Assembly: GCA_905479965.1 (NCBI GenBank)
Contig: CAJQOR010000104.1
Location: 1 to 5,555, forward strand
DNA from: an uncultured Rhizobiaceae group bacterium
GTDB lineage: Bacteria > Pseudomonadota > Alphaproteobacteria > Rhizobiales > Rhizobiaceae
Length of the DNA: 5,555 nt
Direction of reading: 5' to 3'
Part shown: piece after piece, positions 1 through 5,555 of the stretch
How positions within the stretch are numbered: position 1 is the stretch's first letter
Layout: each line of letters begins with the position of its first letter
The notes under the pieces: generated by a model
What the model was told of the DNA's origin: nothing
The model's database searches: none
The model's input: the letters and a program-made list of their open reading frames with translations, nothing else
Translations under genes and position numbers: made by a program

Positions 1-428
1 ATTTAACGGCCATAGAGCGCTGTGCAGAGCTTGCTTATGCGCCCTATGTTGAGGCGATTGGGCGAAAACCTGCGCCGATGGTGGCCGATTTTGCAAAATT
101 AATTTTTGAAAAAAAAGTTTATATTGAAAAAGATGGTGAACAGAACCTTACCGGATTTATTGTTTTTTACGTCACAGATGATGTTATGCACCTTGAAAAT
201 ATTGCGGTTATGCCACCGGCGCATGGAAAAGGTGTTGGACGGAAACTCATGGAGTTTTGTGAAAAGCAGACAATCTCATTGGGTTTGTATGAAATTGAAT
301 TATATACCAATGAGAAGATGGTTGCGAATTTAGCGATCTATCCCAAGCTTGGATATTTAGAAACTGAACGCCGGTTTGAGGATGGTTTCCACCGCGTTTA
401 TTATCGTAAAATGCTGACACGAGTTTAA
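1..428 (+). CDS. GNAT-family N-acetyltransferase, 5'-truncated by window edge
   Basis: Probable acetyl-CoA-dependent N-acetyltransferase of the GNAT fold; the substrate cannot be told. The frame is already open at base 3 and reads LTAIERCAELAYAPYVEAIG directly before the first in-frame ATG (base 78). That stretch is a typical GNAT N-terminal helix region, and the following GRKPAPM matches a common block of this subfamily, so the ATG at 78 is internal and the real start lies upstream of the window. Visible are 141 codons and a TAA stop. The acetyl-CoA binding motif A is seen as MPPAHGKGVGRKLMEF (about bases 210-257), with strand beta-4 ending in ENIAVMP before it. The C-terminal part, NEKMVANLAIYPKLGYLETERR, is the usual motif B with the Tyr and the GY turn. 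The gene ends about 100 bases before mnmA and is probably a separate unit. Family assignment is firm; function is open. Confidence 0.88.
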   Translation, partial: LTAIERCAELAYAPYVEAIGRKPAPMVADFAKLIFEKKVYIEKDGEQNLTGFIVFYVTDDVMHLENIAVMPPAHGKGVGRKLMEFCEKQTISLGLYEIELYTNEKMVANLAIYPKLGYLETERRFEDGFHRVYYRKMLTRV

Positions 429-448
429 TCAGCTATATTGAATCATAC

Positions 449-477
449 TTGTTGTTTACATCCAATGGGATTATAAG
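449..477 (+). promoter_or_regulatory. Possible sigma-70-type promoter upstream of mnmA
   Basis: TTGTTG (449-454) and TATAAG (472-477) are separated by 17 bases, which fits a housekeeping promoter with a weak -35 and a good -10 box. It would start transcription near 484, about 45 bases before the preferred mnmA start. This is a match by eye in an AT-rich gap, so a chance occurrence is quite possible. Confidence 0.35.
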
Positions 478-530
478 CGGTCCATTGTTAATTGATCAGC
501 GCCTTTAACGCTGTTGGATTGAGGTCAAAA

Positions 531-1745
531 TTGAATAGTTTAGATATAAATAAAGCCCCTGAGGACACTCGGGTGGTTGTCGCCATGTCTGGTGGGGTTG
601 ATAGTTCTGTCGTTGCTGGCATTTTAAAACGCCAAGGATATGATGTTTTAGGAATTACATTACAGCTTTATGATCATGGTGCTGCTGTGCATCGTGCTGG
701 GTCTTGCTGTGCAGGCCAGGATATTGATGATGCACGCCGTGTTTGCGAAACCATTGGTATTCCGCATTATGTGCTCGATTATGAAAAACGTTTCGCTGAA
801 GCGGTAATTAACCCATTTGCAGAAAGTTATATTGCGGGTGAGACACCTGTTCCATGTATCTCATGTAATCAAACGGTAAAGTTTGCGGATCTTTTGGCAA
901 CTGCTAGAGATCTTGGTGCTGATGCATTAGCAACGGGTCACTATATTCGTTCGCGTGCTAATCCAACTGAAGATAACCCAGGTCGCCGAGCGCTCTATCG
1001 TCCCGTCGATAATAATCGTGATCAAAGTTACTTCTTGTTCGCGACAACGCAGGATCAACTTGATTATGTAAGGTTCCCGCTTGGGGATTTACCTAAGTCT
1101 GATACGCGTGCGCTTGCGGAGGAGATGGGTCTTGTTGTCGCGCAAAAAGCCGATAGTCAAGATATCTGTTTTGTCCCGCAAGGTAAGTATTCAGCAATTG
1201 TTGAAAAATTGCGCCCAGATGCCGTTTTAACTGGTGATATCGTACATCTCGATGGCCGTGTGTTGGGGACGCATGAGGGTATCTTACGTTATACGATTGG
1301 ACAACGCAGAGGCATTGGTGTGTCTGCTGGTGAGCCATTATATGTTGTTTATATCGATGCGCGCACTGCCCGTGTGATTGTGGGCCCCAAGGAAGCGCTT
1401 GAAACCAAAGCAGTGACCTTAAGAGATGTCAATTGGCTGGGTGATGAGATATTGGATGATATCGGTCCTGAAGGTTTTGAATGTTTTGCAAAAGTGCGTT
1501 CGACCCGTCCCCCGAAAGCTGCGCGTGTGACCCATATTGATGGGGTGACACATGTTGAGTTGATTGAAGGTGAAGAGGGTGTTGCTGCGGGCCAAGCATG
1601 TGTTTTATATTCCAGCCCTGATGATAACGCGCGCGTTTACGGCGGTGGCTTCATCAAAAAGTCTTTGCGCGACCCAAAGACTGAACAAATGCTGCAAGAA
1701 CTTAATGAGCGAACATCGCAGGAAAATACAGTCGCGAGCGCATAA
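531..1745 (+). CDS. mnmA: tRNA-specific 2-thiouridylase MnmA
   Basis: Thiolates U34 of the anticodon in tRNA-Lys, -Glu and -Gln, activating the base with ATP and taking sulfur from a persulfide relay; cytoplasmic. The 404-residue reading shows the ATP pyrophosphatase loop SGGVDSS (residues 20-26), the nucleophilic Cys in [11 protein letters not shown] (Cys112) and the second catalytic Cys in [13 protein letters not shown] (Cys213). GHYIRS and the IGQRRGIG segment, leading to the C-terminal beta domains, are also present. The block [20 protein letters not shown] is typical of alphaproteobacterial members. Start choice: TTG at 531 gives [14 protein letters not shown], as I remember in related proteins, and has GAGG at 521-524 with a 6-base spacer. 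The upstream in-frame TTG at 492 would add 13 residues with no family likeness and no clear ribosome site. All key residues are intact. It heads a tight three-gene run. Confidence 0.95.
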   Translation: MNSLDINKAPEDTRVVVAMSGGVDSSVVAGILKRQGYDVLGITLQLYDHGAAVHRAGSCCAGQDIDDARRVCETIGIPHYVLDYEKRFAEAVINPFAESYIAGETPVPCISCNQTVKFADLLATARDLGADALATGHYIRSRANPTEDNPGRRALYRPVDNNRDQSYFLFATTQDQLDYVRFPLGDLPKSDTRALAEEMGLVVAQKADSQDICFVPQGKYSAIVEKLRPDAVLTGDIVHLDGRVLGTHEGILRYTIGQRRGIGVSAGEPLYVVYIDARTARVIVGPKEALETKAVTLRDVNWLGDEILDDIGPEGFECFAKVRSTRPPKAARVTHIDGVTHVELIEGEEGVAAGQACVLYSSPDDNARVYGGGFIKKSLRDPKTEQMLQELNERTSQENTVASA

Positions 1746-1762
1746 TTTATCGGGATAGTCTG

Positions 1763-2248
1763 ATGAGTTATCATTTTAGGATCGTTGAAGATAAAGATGT
1801 TCCGATGTTATCGGAATGGCTTTATGCGCCTCACCTTAAACAATGGTGGGGGGATCCTGATGATGAACTTGGCCTGATAAAACATGATTTGGATGATCCT
1901 AAGATTAATTTGATGATTGTGGAATACGGCTCTCAGCCATTTGCTTATGTTCAGGATTATCGTGTGAGCGATTGGCCGCAAGACTATTTCTCATCATTTC
2001 CAAAAACTACGCGAGCCATTGATACATTTATTGGGCGAGAAGACTTTTTAAACAAAGGGCATGGTCGCCTTTATCTGCGTCAGCATGTCGAAAACCTCAT
2101 TCGAAATGGTACTGAACAGATAGTTATTGATCCTGTTTTTGATAATAAGCGTGCTATAAAAGCCTATCAAGGAGCCGGATTTCATGAGCATTCTTTGCAT
2201 GAGACGCAAGAGGGTCTAATTTGTTTGATGGTTTATGTAAAAGACTAA
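1763..2248 (+). CDS. GNAT acetyltransferase, AAC(6')-like subfamily
   Basis: A 161-residue acetyl-CoA-dependent acetyltransferase of the branch that includes aminoglycoside 6'-N-acetyltransferases. The layout matches that branch: an N-terminal DVPMLSEWLYAPHLKQWWG (residues 12-30), like the LYEWLNRSHIVEWWG region of AAC(6')-Ib; then FAYVQDYRV (60-68), AIDTFIGREDFLNKGHG (85-101) with the acetyl-CoA loop NKGHG, and the C-terminal DPVFDNKRAIKAYQGAGF (123-140). The substrate is unknown: many chromosomal relatives have no demonstrated resistance role, and the fold is also shared with siderophore-type acetylases. It begins 17 bases after the mnmA stop and ends 11 bases before the next gene, so co-transcription is likely. 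The ribosome site is weak (GGGA at 1752-1755, 7 bases before the ATG). Subfamily call is good by motif; any resistance phenotype is inference only. Confidence 0.85.
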   Translation: MSYHFRIVEDKDVPMLSEWLYAPHLKQWWGDPDDELGLIKHDLDDPKINLMIVEYGSQPFAYVQDYRVSDWPQDYFSSFPKTTRAIDTFIGREDFLNKGHGRLYLRQHVENLIRNGTEQIVIDPVFDNKRAIKAYQGAGFHEHSLHETQEGLICLMVYVKD

Positions 2249-2259
2249 TGGGGTGAGAG

Positions 2260-2952
2260 ATGTTTTCGCGTGGTGATATGAGATATGAGGCACTGGCTTT
2301 GCCTGATCGGATGAACTTGTGTGATGAGGAAATGCAAATAGCGGCTGATGCCTTTTATGATAAGATGAAGTGCAGACATTCAGTTCGAGATTTCAAAGAC
2401 CGCGAAGTTCCAAAATCCATAATTGAAAAATGTATTCAAGCGGCAGGTACCGCGCCATCTGGTGCCAATCATCAACCATGGCATTTCGTTGCAATTTCAA
2501 ATCCAAACGTCAAACATGAAATACGTCTTGCCGCAGAAGAAGAAGAGCGTCAGTTTTATGCAGGCGGCGGCGGAGATGAGTGGATCAAAGCGTTAGAGCC
2601 CATCGGAACAACAGCTGAAAAACCACATCTGGATATAGCGCCTTGGCTGATTGTCGTCTTTGCTCAACGCTGGGGGGAATTTGATGATGGGCAGCGCTTT
2701 AAAAACTATTATGTTCCCGAAAGCGTTGGTATTGCGACGGGGGTGCTTTTAACAGCATTACATCATTCAGGTTTGGTGACGCTAACCCATACGCCCAATC
2801 CGATGAAGTTCCTCAACGATAAATTTGATCGCCCGCATTCAGAAAAGCCCGTGATGATTATCGCTGTTGGACATCCTTCTGATGATGCAACAGTTCCAAG
2901 CGTTGCAAAAATCAAAAAGCCATTGGATGAGATACTGACTTTGAGCGAGTAA
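2260..2952 (+). CDS. Nitroreductase-fold flavoprotein, iodotyrosine deiodinase (IYD)-like
   Basis: A 230-residue FMN-dependent oxidoreductase of the nitroreductase superfamily. FMN-contact segments are visible: RHSVRDF (residues 39-45), APSGANHQPW (65-74), GLVTLTHTP (171-179) and KKPLDEI near the end. Aligned by eye to human IYD, the residues that form its substrate-binding lid are all present: Glu96, Tyr100 and Lys121 at the places of human Glu157, Tyr161 and Lys182, in EEEERQFY and EKPHLDIAPW. Thr176/Thr178 fall at the flavin-contacting threonines. One difference is His40 where human IYD has Arg101. Bacterial homologs of this branch are known, so reductive dehalogenation of halotyrosines or a related phenol is possible but unproven. 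ATG 2260 has GGGGTGA just upstream (2250-2256); ATG 2278, preceded by GGTGAT, is an alternative giving 224 residues. No signal peptide or membrane anchor, unlike the mammalian enzyme. Third gene of the mnmA run. Confidence 0.88.
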   Translation: MFSRGDMRYEALALPDRMNLCDEEMQIAADAFYDKMKCRHSVRDFKDREVPKSIIEKCIQAAGTAPSGANHQPWHFVAISNPNVKHEIRLAAEEEERQFYAGGGGDEWIKALEPIGTTAEKPHLDIAPWLIVVFAQRWGEFDDGQRFKNYYVPESVGIATGVLLTALHHSGLVTLTHTPNPMKFLNDKFDRPHSEKPVMIIAVGHPSDDATVPSVAKIKKPLDEILTLSE

Positions 2953-3003
2953 ATACTTTTGTGTTCATTCGGTGTTACGGAACCCACAAACATGTGATCA
3001 ACC

Positions 3004-3017
3004 TTACAGATTTGTAA
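3004..3017. promoter_or_regulatory. Inverted repeat TTACA-N4-TGTAA, possible operator
   Basis: A perfect 5-base inverted repeat with a 4-base GATT spacer sits in the 132-base gap, 68 bases before the hydrolase start. Flanking ATCA (2998-3001) and TGAT (3022-3025) extend the dyad loosely. The size and shape fit a dimeric regulator site, but I cannot name the regulator and found no convincing -35/-10 pair around it. Confidence 0.35.
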
Positions 3018-3084
3018 CTTGTGATTGTCTGACCCGTTGGGCAGGCTAGCCATGATGTTTGCAAACTGAAAAAGGATATTCATC

Positions 3085-3990
3085 ATGAATGAGCATATTC
3101 CCGGACTACGTAAGACGGCAAAAGATTTTCCCCAGGAACTTTTGGACCTTTATGATTTTTACGCGCATGGCAAAATGACGAAGCGCGAATTTTTGGATAA
3201 AGCAGGAAAATTTGCCGTTGGCGGTATTACAGCATCAGTTTTACTAGGGCAGCTTGCGCCAAATTATGCGCTCGCCCAACAAGTTGCACCCGATGACGGT
3301 GATATCACAACGGAGCGGATGACTTATCAATCACCCAATGGAAATGGTGACGTGAATGGATATCTCGTCAAACCTGCGGGTGCTGTTGGAAAGCTGCCAG
3401 CGGTTTTGGTGATCCACGAGAACCGTGGGTTAAATCCTTATATAGAAGATGTGGCGCGCAGAATGGCAAAAGCTGGTTTCATGGCGCTTGCGCCAGATGG
3501 GTTGACCTCTGTTGGCGGGTATCCTGGAAGCGATGATAAGGGTAGAGAACTTCAAAGAACTGTTGATCGCACAAAATTGCCCAATGACTTCTTTGCAGGT
3601 TTTGAGCATCTACTCACACGCGACGACAGTACCGGCAAAGTTGGTGCAGTTGGTTTTTGTTATGGCGGTGGCGTTGTGAATGCAATCTCTGTTGCTTATC
3701 CTGAACTTGCGGCCGGTGTGCCATTTTATGGGCGCCAAGCACCAGTGGAAGACGTGCCATCCATCAAGGCGCCCTTAATGTTGCAATATGGCGAACTAGA
3801 TACGCGCATTAATGAGGGTTGGCCCGCTTATGAAGCTGCGTTAAAGGCTGCAGATAAAACGTATGTTGCGCATATTTATCAAGGCGCAAACCACGGTTTT
3901 CACAATGATACAACACCAAGATATGACCAAGTGAATGCAAATCTAGCAGAAGAACGAACTATTTCGTTTTTTAATCAGTATTTGGTTTAA
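3085..3990 (+). CDS. Dienelactone hydrolase family protein with Tat-like signal
   Basis: A 301-residue alpha/beta-hydrolase of the dienelactone hydrolase (carboxymethylenebutenolidase) family. The catalytic triad is visible as Cys192 in GFCYGGG, Asp239 in GELDTR and His270 in ANHGFH. Glu112 in HENRGLN matches the active-site Glu that pairs with the Cys in the Pseudomonas enzyme. The N-terminus has a long polar lead (residues 1-31, [13 protein letters not shown]), then TKREFLDK, a hydrophobic stretch of about 20 residues and ALA-QQ, suggesting cleavage after Ala64. This has the layout of a Tat signal, with Lys-Arg in place of Arg-Arg. The mature part would be about 237 residues, the usual size of the family, so it probably acts in the periplasm. 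The true substrate is unknown and a role in chloroaromatic breakdown should not be assumed. AAAGGA at 3071-3076 supports the ATG start. A 132-base gap upstream and a hairpin downstream suggest a single-gene unit. Confidence 0.9.
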   Translation: MNEHIPGLRKTAKDFPQELLDLYDFYAHGKMTKREFLDKAGKFAVGGITASVLLGQLAPNYALAQQVAPDDGDITTERMTYQSPNGNGDVNGYLVKPAGAVGKLPAVLVIHENRGLNPYIEDVARRMAKAGFMALAPDGLTSVGGYPGSDDKGRELQRTVDRTKLPNDFFAGFEHLLTRDDSTGKVGAVGFCYGGGVVNAISVAYPELAAGVPFYGRQAPVEDVPSIKAPLMLQYGELDTRINEGWPAYEAALKAADKTYVAHIYQGANHGFHNDTTPRYDQVNANLAEERTISFFNQYLV

Positions 3991-3997
3991 TATACTC

Positions 3998-4022
3998 TGG
4001 GCGCCTCTTTGCGGGGCGCCTA
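3998..4022 (+). terminator. GC-rich hairpin, probable terminator after the hydrolase gene
   Basis: GGCGCC (4000-4005) pairs with GGCGCC (4015-4020), extended by a G-T and a T-A pair to 8 base pairs around a 9-base loop. It starts 8 bases after the stop codon. The following TATAAATTAG is AT-rich but not a proper T-run, so termination strength is uncertain. Confidence 0.6.
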
Positions 4023-4076
4023 TAAATTAGCATTTGCTTATTTTTTATACATTTATATGCCTAATTAATAGACTTT

Positions 4077-4101
4077 AATATTTTTCTGCATGAAAAATAT
4101 T
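4077..4101. repeat. Perfect 10-base inverted repeat, candidate upstream activator site
   Basis: AATATTTTTC (4077-4086) and GAAAAATATT (4092-4101) are exact reverse complements around TGCAT. The centre lies about 116 bases before the predicted sigma-54 start point, a usual distance for an enhancer-binding activator. The sequence does not match the NtrC consensus (GCACC-N5-GGTGC) or NifA (TGT-N10-ACA). As RNA it would form an AT-rich stem without a following T-run, so a terminator role is less likely. Confidence 0.5.
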
Positions 4102-4178
4102 CTACTGATTAAGATCTAGACAGAAAATAGCTAATAGAATCAGCTTTTGATTAAATAAATAACAATTTTGTTAACACT

Positions 4179-4193
4179 TGGCACACGCCTTGC
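4179..4193 (+). promoter_or_regulatory. Sigma-54 (RpoN) -24/-12 promoter of amtB
   Basis: TGGCAC (4179-4184), five bases, then TTGC (4190-4193) reproduces the sigma-54 consensus TGGCAC-N5-TTGC exactly, with GG and GC exactly 12 bases apart. Transcription would start near 4205, about 62 bases before the preferred amtB start. An RpoN promoter before an ammonium transporter fits known nitrogen control through NtrB/NtrC. A needed enhancer-binding site is not clearly recognisable, though an inverted repeat lies at a suitable distance upstream. Confidence 0.88.
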
Positions 4194-4266
4194 GTTGTTG
4201 TGAGTAAGAATTGAGCACCTAGGATGGGTGTTTATTACTTTAATGATAATACAAGGGGTGTTTCTC

Positions 4267-5466
4267 GTGGTTGGAACAGACGTATTTTTCGTTCTATTGG
4301 GGGCGATTTTAGTTTTCGCAATGCATGGTGGCTTTGCGTTTTTAGAAGTTGGCACGGTTAGACATAAAAATCAGGTCAATGCGCTGGTTAAGATCATATC
4401 CGATTTTGCGATCTCAACTGTTGCTTATTTTGTCGTTGGTTACTCCGTTGCATACGGAACGAATTTTTTCGCAGATGCAACAACGCTTTCAGGCGGTGAG
4501 GGCACAGGGTTTGCAGCACAGGGTCTTGATCTTGTTAAGTTGTTCTTCCTCGTCACGTTTGCAGCAGCTATTCCTGCGATCATTTCAGGTGGTATTGCTG
4601 AGCGTGCAAAGTTCTACCCGCAGCTGATCGCTTCTGCGGTCATCGTTGGATTTTTCTATCCTTTGTTTGAGGGTTTGATTTGGGGTGGAAATTACGGCTT
4701 TCAATCTTGGCTTAATGATACATTTGGCGCCGAGTTCCATGATTTTGCAGGCTCAATTGTTGTTCATGCTGTTGGTGGTTGGATAGCTCTTGCAGCGGTG
4801 ATCTTGTTGGGCGCACGTTATCGTCGTTATAAGGATGGTGTTCGTACACCTAACTTCCCACCTTCATCTATTCCATGGTTGGCAATGGGGTCTTGGATGC
4901 TTTGTATTGGTTGGTTTGGCTTTAACGTCATGACCCATGGTTCTGTTGAAGGTGTGTCAGGTTTGACAGCTCTTAATTCACTAATGGCGATGGTTGGCGG
5001 TATTTTGGTTGCGCTTGTTATCGGTAAAAACGATCCTGGCTTTATCCATAATGGTGCGCTGGCTGGTTTGGTTGCCGTATGTGCCGGATCAGATATTATG
5101 AACCCAATCGGCTCATTAATTGTTGGCGGTGTGGCTGGCGCTATCTTTGTAATCTTCTTTAACCTGTGCCAGAGTAAATGGAAGATTGATGATGTGCTTG
5201 GTGTATGGCCATTGCACGGTCTTTGCGGTCTATGGGGTGGTATCGCGTGCGGTATCTTCGGCACTGAAGCACTCGGTGGATTGGGTGGTGTTACGTTTAT
5301 GAGCCAGCTAGTTGGATCAATTGCTGGAGCAGGTTATGCATTCGTTGCCGGGCTTATCGTCTACGGTGTTTTGCGTGCGACAATGGGCATTCGTATGACC
5401 GATGAAGAACAACAAATGGGTGCTGATTTAGCAATTCATAAAATTGGTGCAAACCCTGAAGGTTAA
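4267..5466 (+). CDS. amtB: Ammonium transporter, Amt family
   Basis: Inner-membrane ammonium channel/transporter, normally a trimer gated by the PII protein GlnK. The 399-residue reading is almost entirely hydrophobic, consistent with 11 membrane helices. Conserved features are the ammonium-site Trp139 (LIWGGN) and Asp159 (FHDFAG), the twin pore histidines His167 (VVHAVGG) and His317 (WPLHGLCG), and the gate phenylalanines Phe98 (TFAAAIPAI) and Phe219 (GWFGFN). Thr223 stands where E. coli AmtB has Ser219, keeping a hydroxyl. The C-terminal tail RMTDEEQQMGADLAIHKIG keeps the GlnK-contact pattern. Start: GTG 4267 (MVGTDVFFVLLG) has AAGGGG at 4253-4258 with an 8-base spacer and fits short alphaproteobacterial relatives. 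GTG 4228 and ATG 4243 lack well-placed ribosome sites. There is no cleavable signal; length matches the mature E. coli protein. It has its own RpoN promoter and a downstream hairpin, with no adjacent glnK visible. Confidence 0.95.
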   Translation: MVGTDVFFVLLGAILVFAMHGGFAFLEVGTVRHKNQVNALVKIISDFAISTVAYFVVGYSVAYGTNFFADATTLSGGEGTGFAAQGLDLVKLFFLVTFAAAIPAIISGGIAERAKFYPQLIASAVIVGFFYPLFEGLIWGGNYGFQSWLNDTFGAEFHDFAGSIVVHAVGGWIALAAVILLGARYRRYKDGVRTPNFPPSSIPWLAMGSWMLCIGWFGFNVMTHGSVEGVSGLTALNSLMAMVGGILVALVIGKNDPGFIHNGALAGLVAVCAGSDIMNPIGSLIVGGVAGAIFVIFFNLCQSKWKIDDVLGVWPLHGLCGLWGGIACGIFGTEALGGLGGVTFMSQLVGSIAGAGYAFVAGLIVYGVLRATMGIRMTDEEQQMGADLAIHKIGANPEG

Positions 5467-5498
5467 ACACCAATTATCAAAATAAACTTTATTAGATG

Positions 5499-5532
5499 AA
5501 GGCCAGTGTGATTGATGTCGCGCTGGCCTTTT
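5499..5532 (+). terminator. Rho-independent terminator after amtB
   Basis: AAGGCCAGTGTG (5499-5510) pairs with CGCGCTGGCCTT (5519-5530) around an 8-base loop, giving 12 pairs of which two are G-T. The 3' arm runs into TTTT (5529-5532). It starts 32 bases after the amtB stop and probably ends a single-gene transcript. The T-run is short. Confidence 0.8.
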
Positions 5533-5555
5533 ACAATTACGTTTTTGCTGCAGAT

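Larger units (their letters stand above)
3991..4266 (+). other. Gene-free AT-rich regulatory region before amtB
   Basis: This 276-base stretch between the hydrolase stop and the preferred amtB start holds no credible gene. From left to right it contains the GC hairpin (3998-4022), a very AT-rich block, a perfect 25-base inverted repeat (4077-4101), a small AACAA-TT-TTGTT dyad (4161-4172), the sigma-54 promoter (4179-4193) and a leader of about 62 bases. The leader carries a short possible hairpin (CACC 4216-4219 with GGTG 4227-4230) and the ribosome site AAGGGG. The short antisense reading frame across it looks like chance. Confidence 0.8.

Noticed and set aside
78..428. Complete 116-residue acetyltransferase starting at ATG 78
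   Set aside because: The same frame is open back to base 3 and encodes clear family sequence, so the ATG is internal and the gene is cut by the window edge.
4215..4231. GCACC...GGTGT as an NtrC binding site
   Set aside because: The spacing between half-sites is 7 rather than 5 bases, and it lies downstream of the predicted transcription start; more likely chance or a small leader hairpin.
4228..4266. Longer amtB start at GTG 4228 or ATG 4243
   Set aside because: Neither has a well-placed ribosome site; the extra residues have no family likeness, while GTG 4267 has AAGGGG at 8 bases and fits relatives.
4827..5264. Antisense reading frame of 145 codons inside amtB, and similar antisense frames at 1093-1338, 2763-3086 and 4140-4355
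   Set aside because: They are shadows of strongly supported genes or of AT-rich spacer; the translations show no domain and look low-complexity.
5537..5555. Possible 3' end of a convergent minus-strand gene reading SAAKT-stop
   Set aside because: Only five codons plus stop are visible at the window edge; it cannot be told from chance.
1..5555. Mobile element, CRISPR, phage or toxin-antitoxin content
   Set aside because: No transposase, integrase, terminal repeats, spaced direct repeats or small paired genes were seen; all six genes belong to ordinary enzyme or transporter families.

Overview
The window is about 5.5 kb of chromosome from what looks like an alphaproteobacterium, probably Hyphomicrobiales (Rhizobiales)-like with moderate to low GC. 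The MnmA N-terminus (MNSLD...[37 protein letters not shown]), the first acetyltransferase (AYAPYVEAIGRKPAPM) and the short AmtB (FFVLLGAI...GTVRHKNQVNALVKI) all resemble remembered alphaproteobacterial family members. This placement is from memory of the families, not a search. All genes lie on the + strand. I see no insertion sequence, CRISPR array, tRNA or rRNA.

Layout. (1) Positions 1-428 hold the 3' part of a GNAT acetyltransferase gene whose start lies before the window. (2) A roughly 100-base gap with a possible promoter leads into a close-packed cluster: mnmA (tRNA 2-thiouridylase, probably starting at TTG 531), an AAC(6')-like acetyltransferase (1763-2248) and a nitroreductase-fold flavoprotein (2260-2952). 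The gaps are 17 and 11 bases, which suggests co-transcription. (3) A 132-base gap with a perfect TTACA-N4-TGTAA inverted repeat precedes an exported dienelactone hydrolase-family protein (3085-3990), which is followed by a GC-rich hairpin. (4) A 276-base AT-rich regulatory region holds a 25-base inverted repeat and a textbook sigma-54 (-24/-12) promoter. It leads to amtB (ammonium transporter, probably starting at GTG 4267), closed by a strong terminator-like hairpin at 5499-5532.

How the genes relate. amtB appears to be a single-gene, nitrogen-regulated unit driven by RpoN, with no glnK directly upstream or within the 89 bases after it. The mnmA cluster combines a housekeeping tRNA-modification gene with two small enzymes of unknown substrate. 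There is no clear shared pathway, so the grouping may be only positional.

Most interesting points: the nitroreductase-fold protein carries the Glu-Tyr-Lys lid pattern of iodotyrosine deiodinases; the amtB control region has a sigma-54 promoter plus an unexplained upstream inverted repeat; the hydrolase carries a Lys-Arg variant of a Tat signal. I found no convincing wholly new multi-gene system here.
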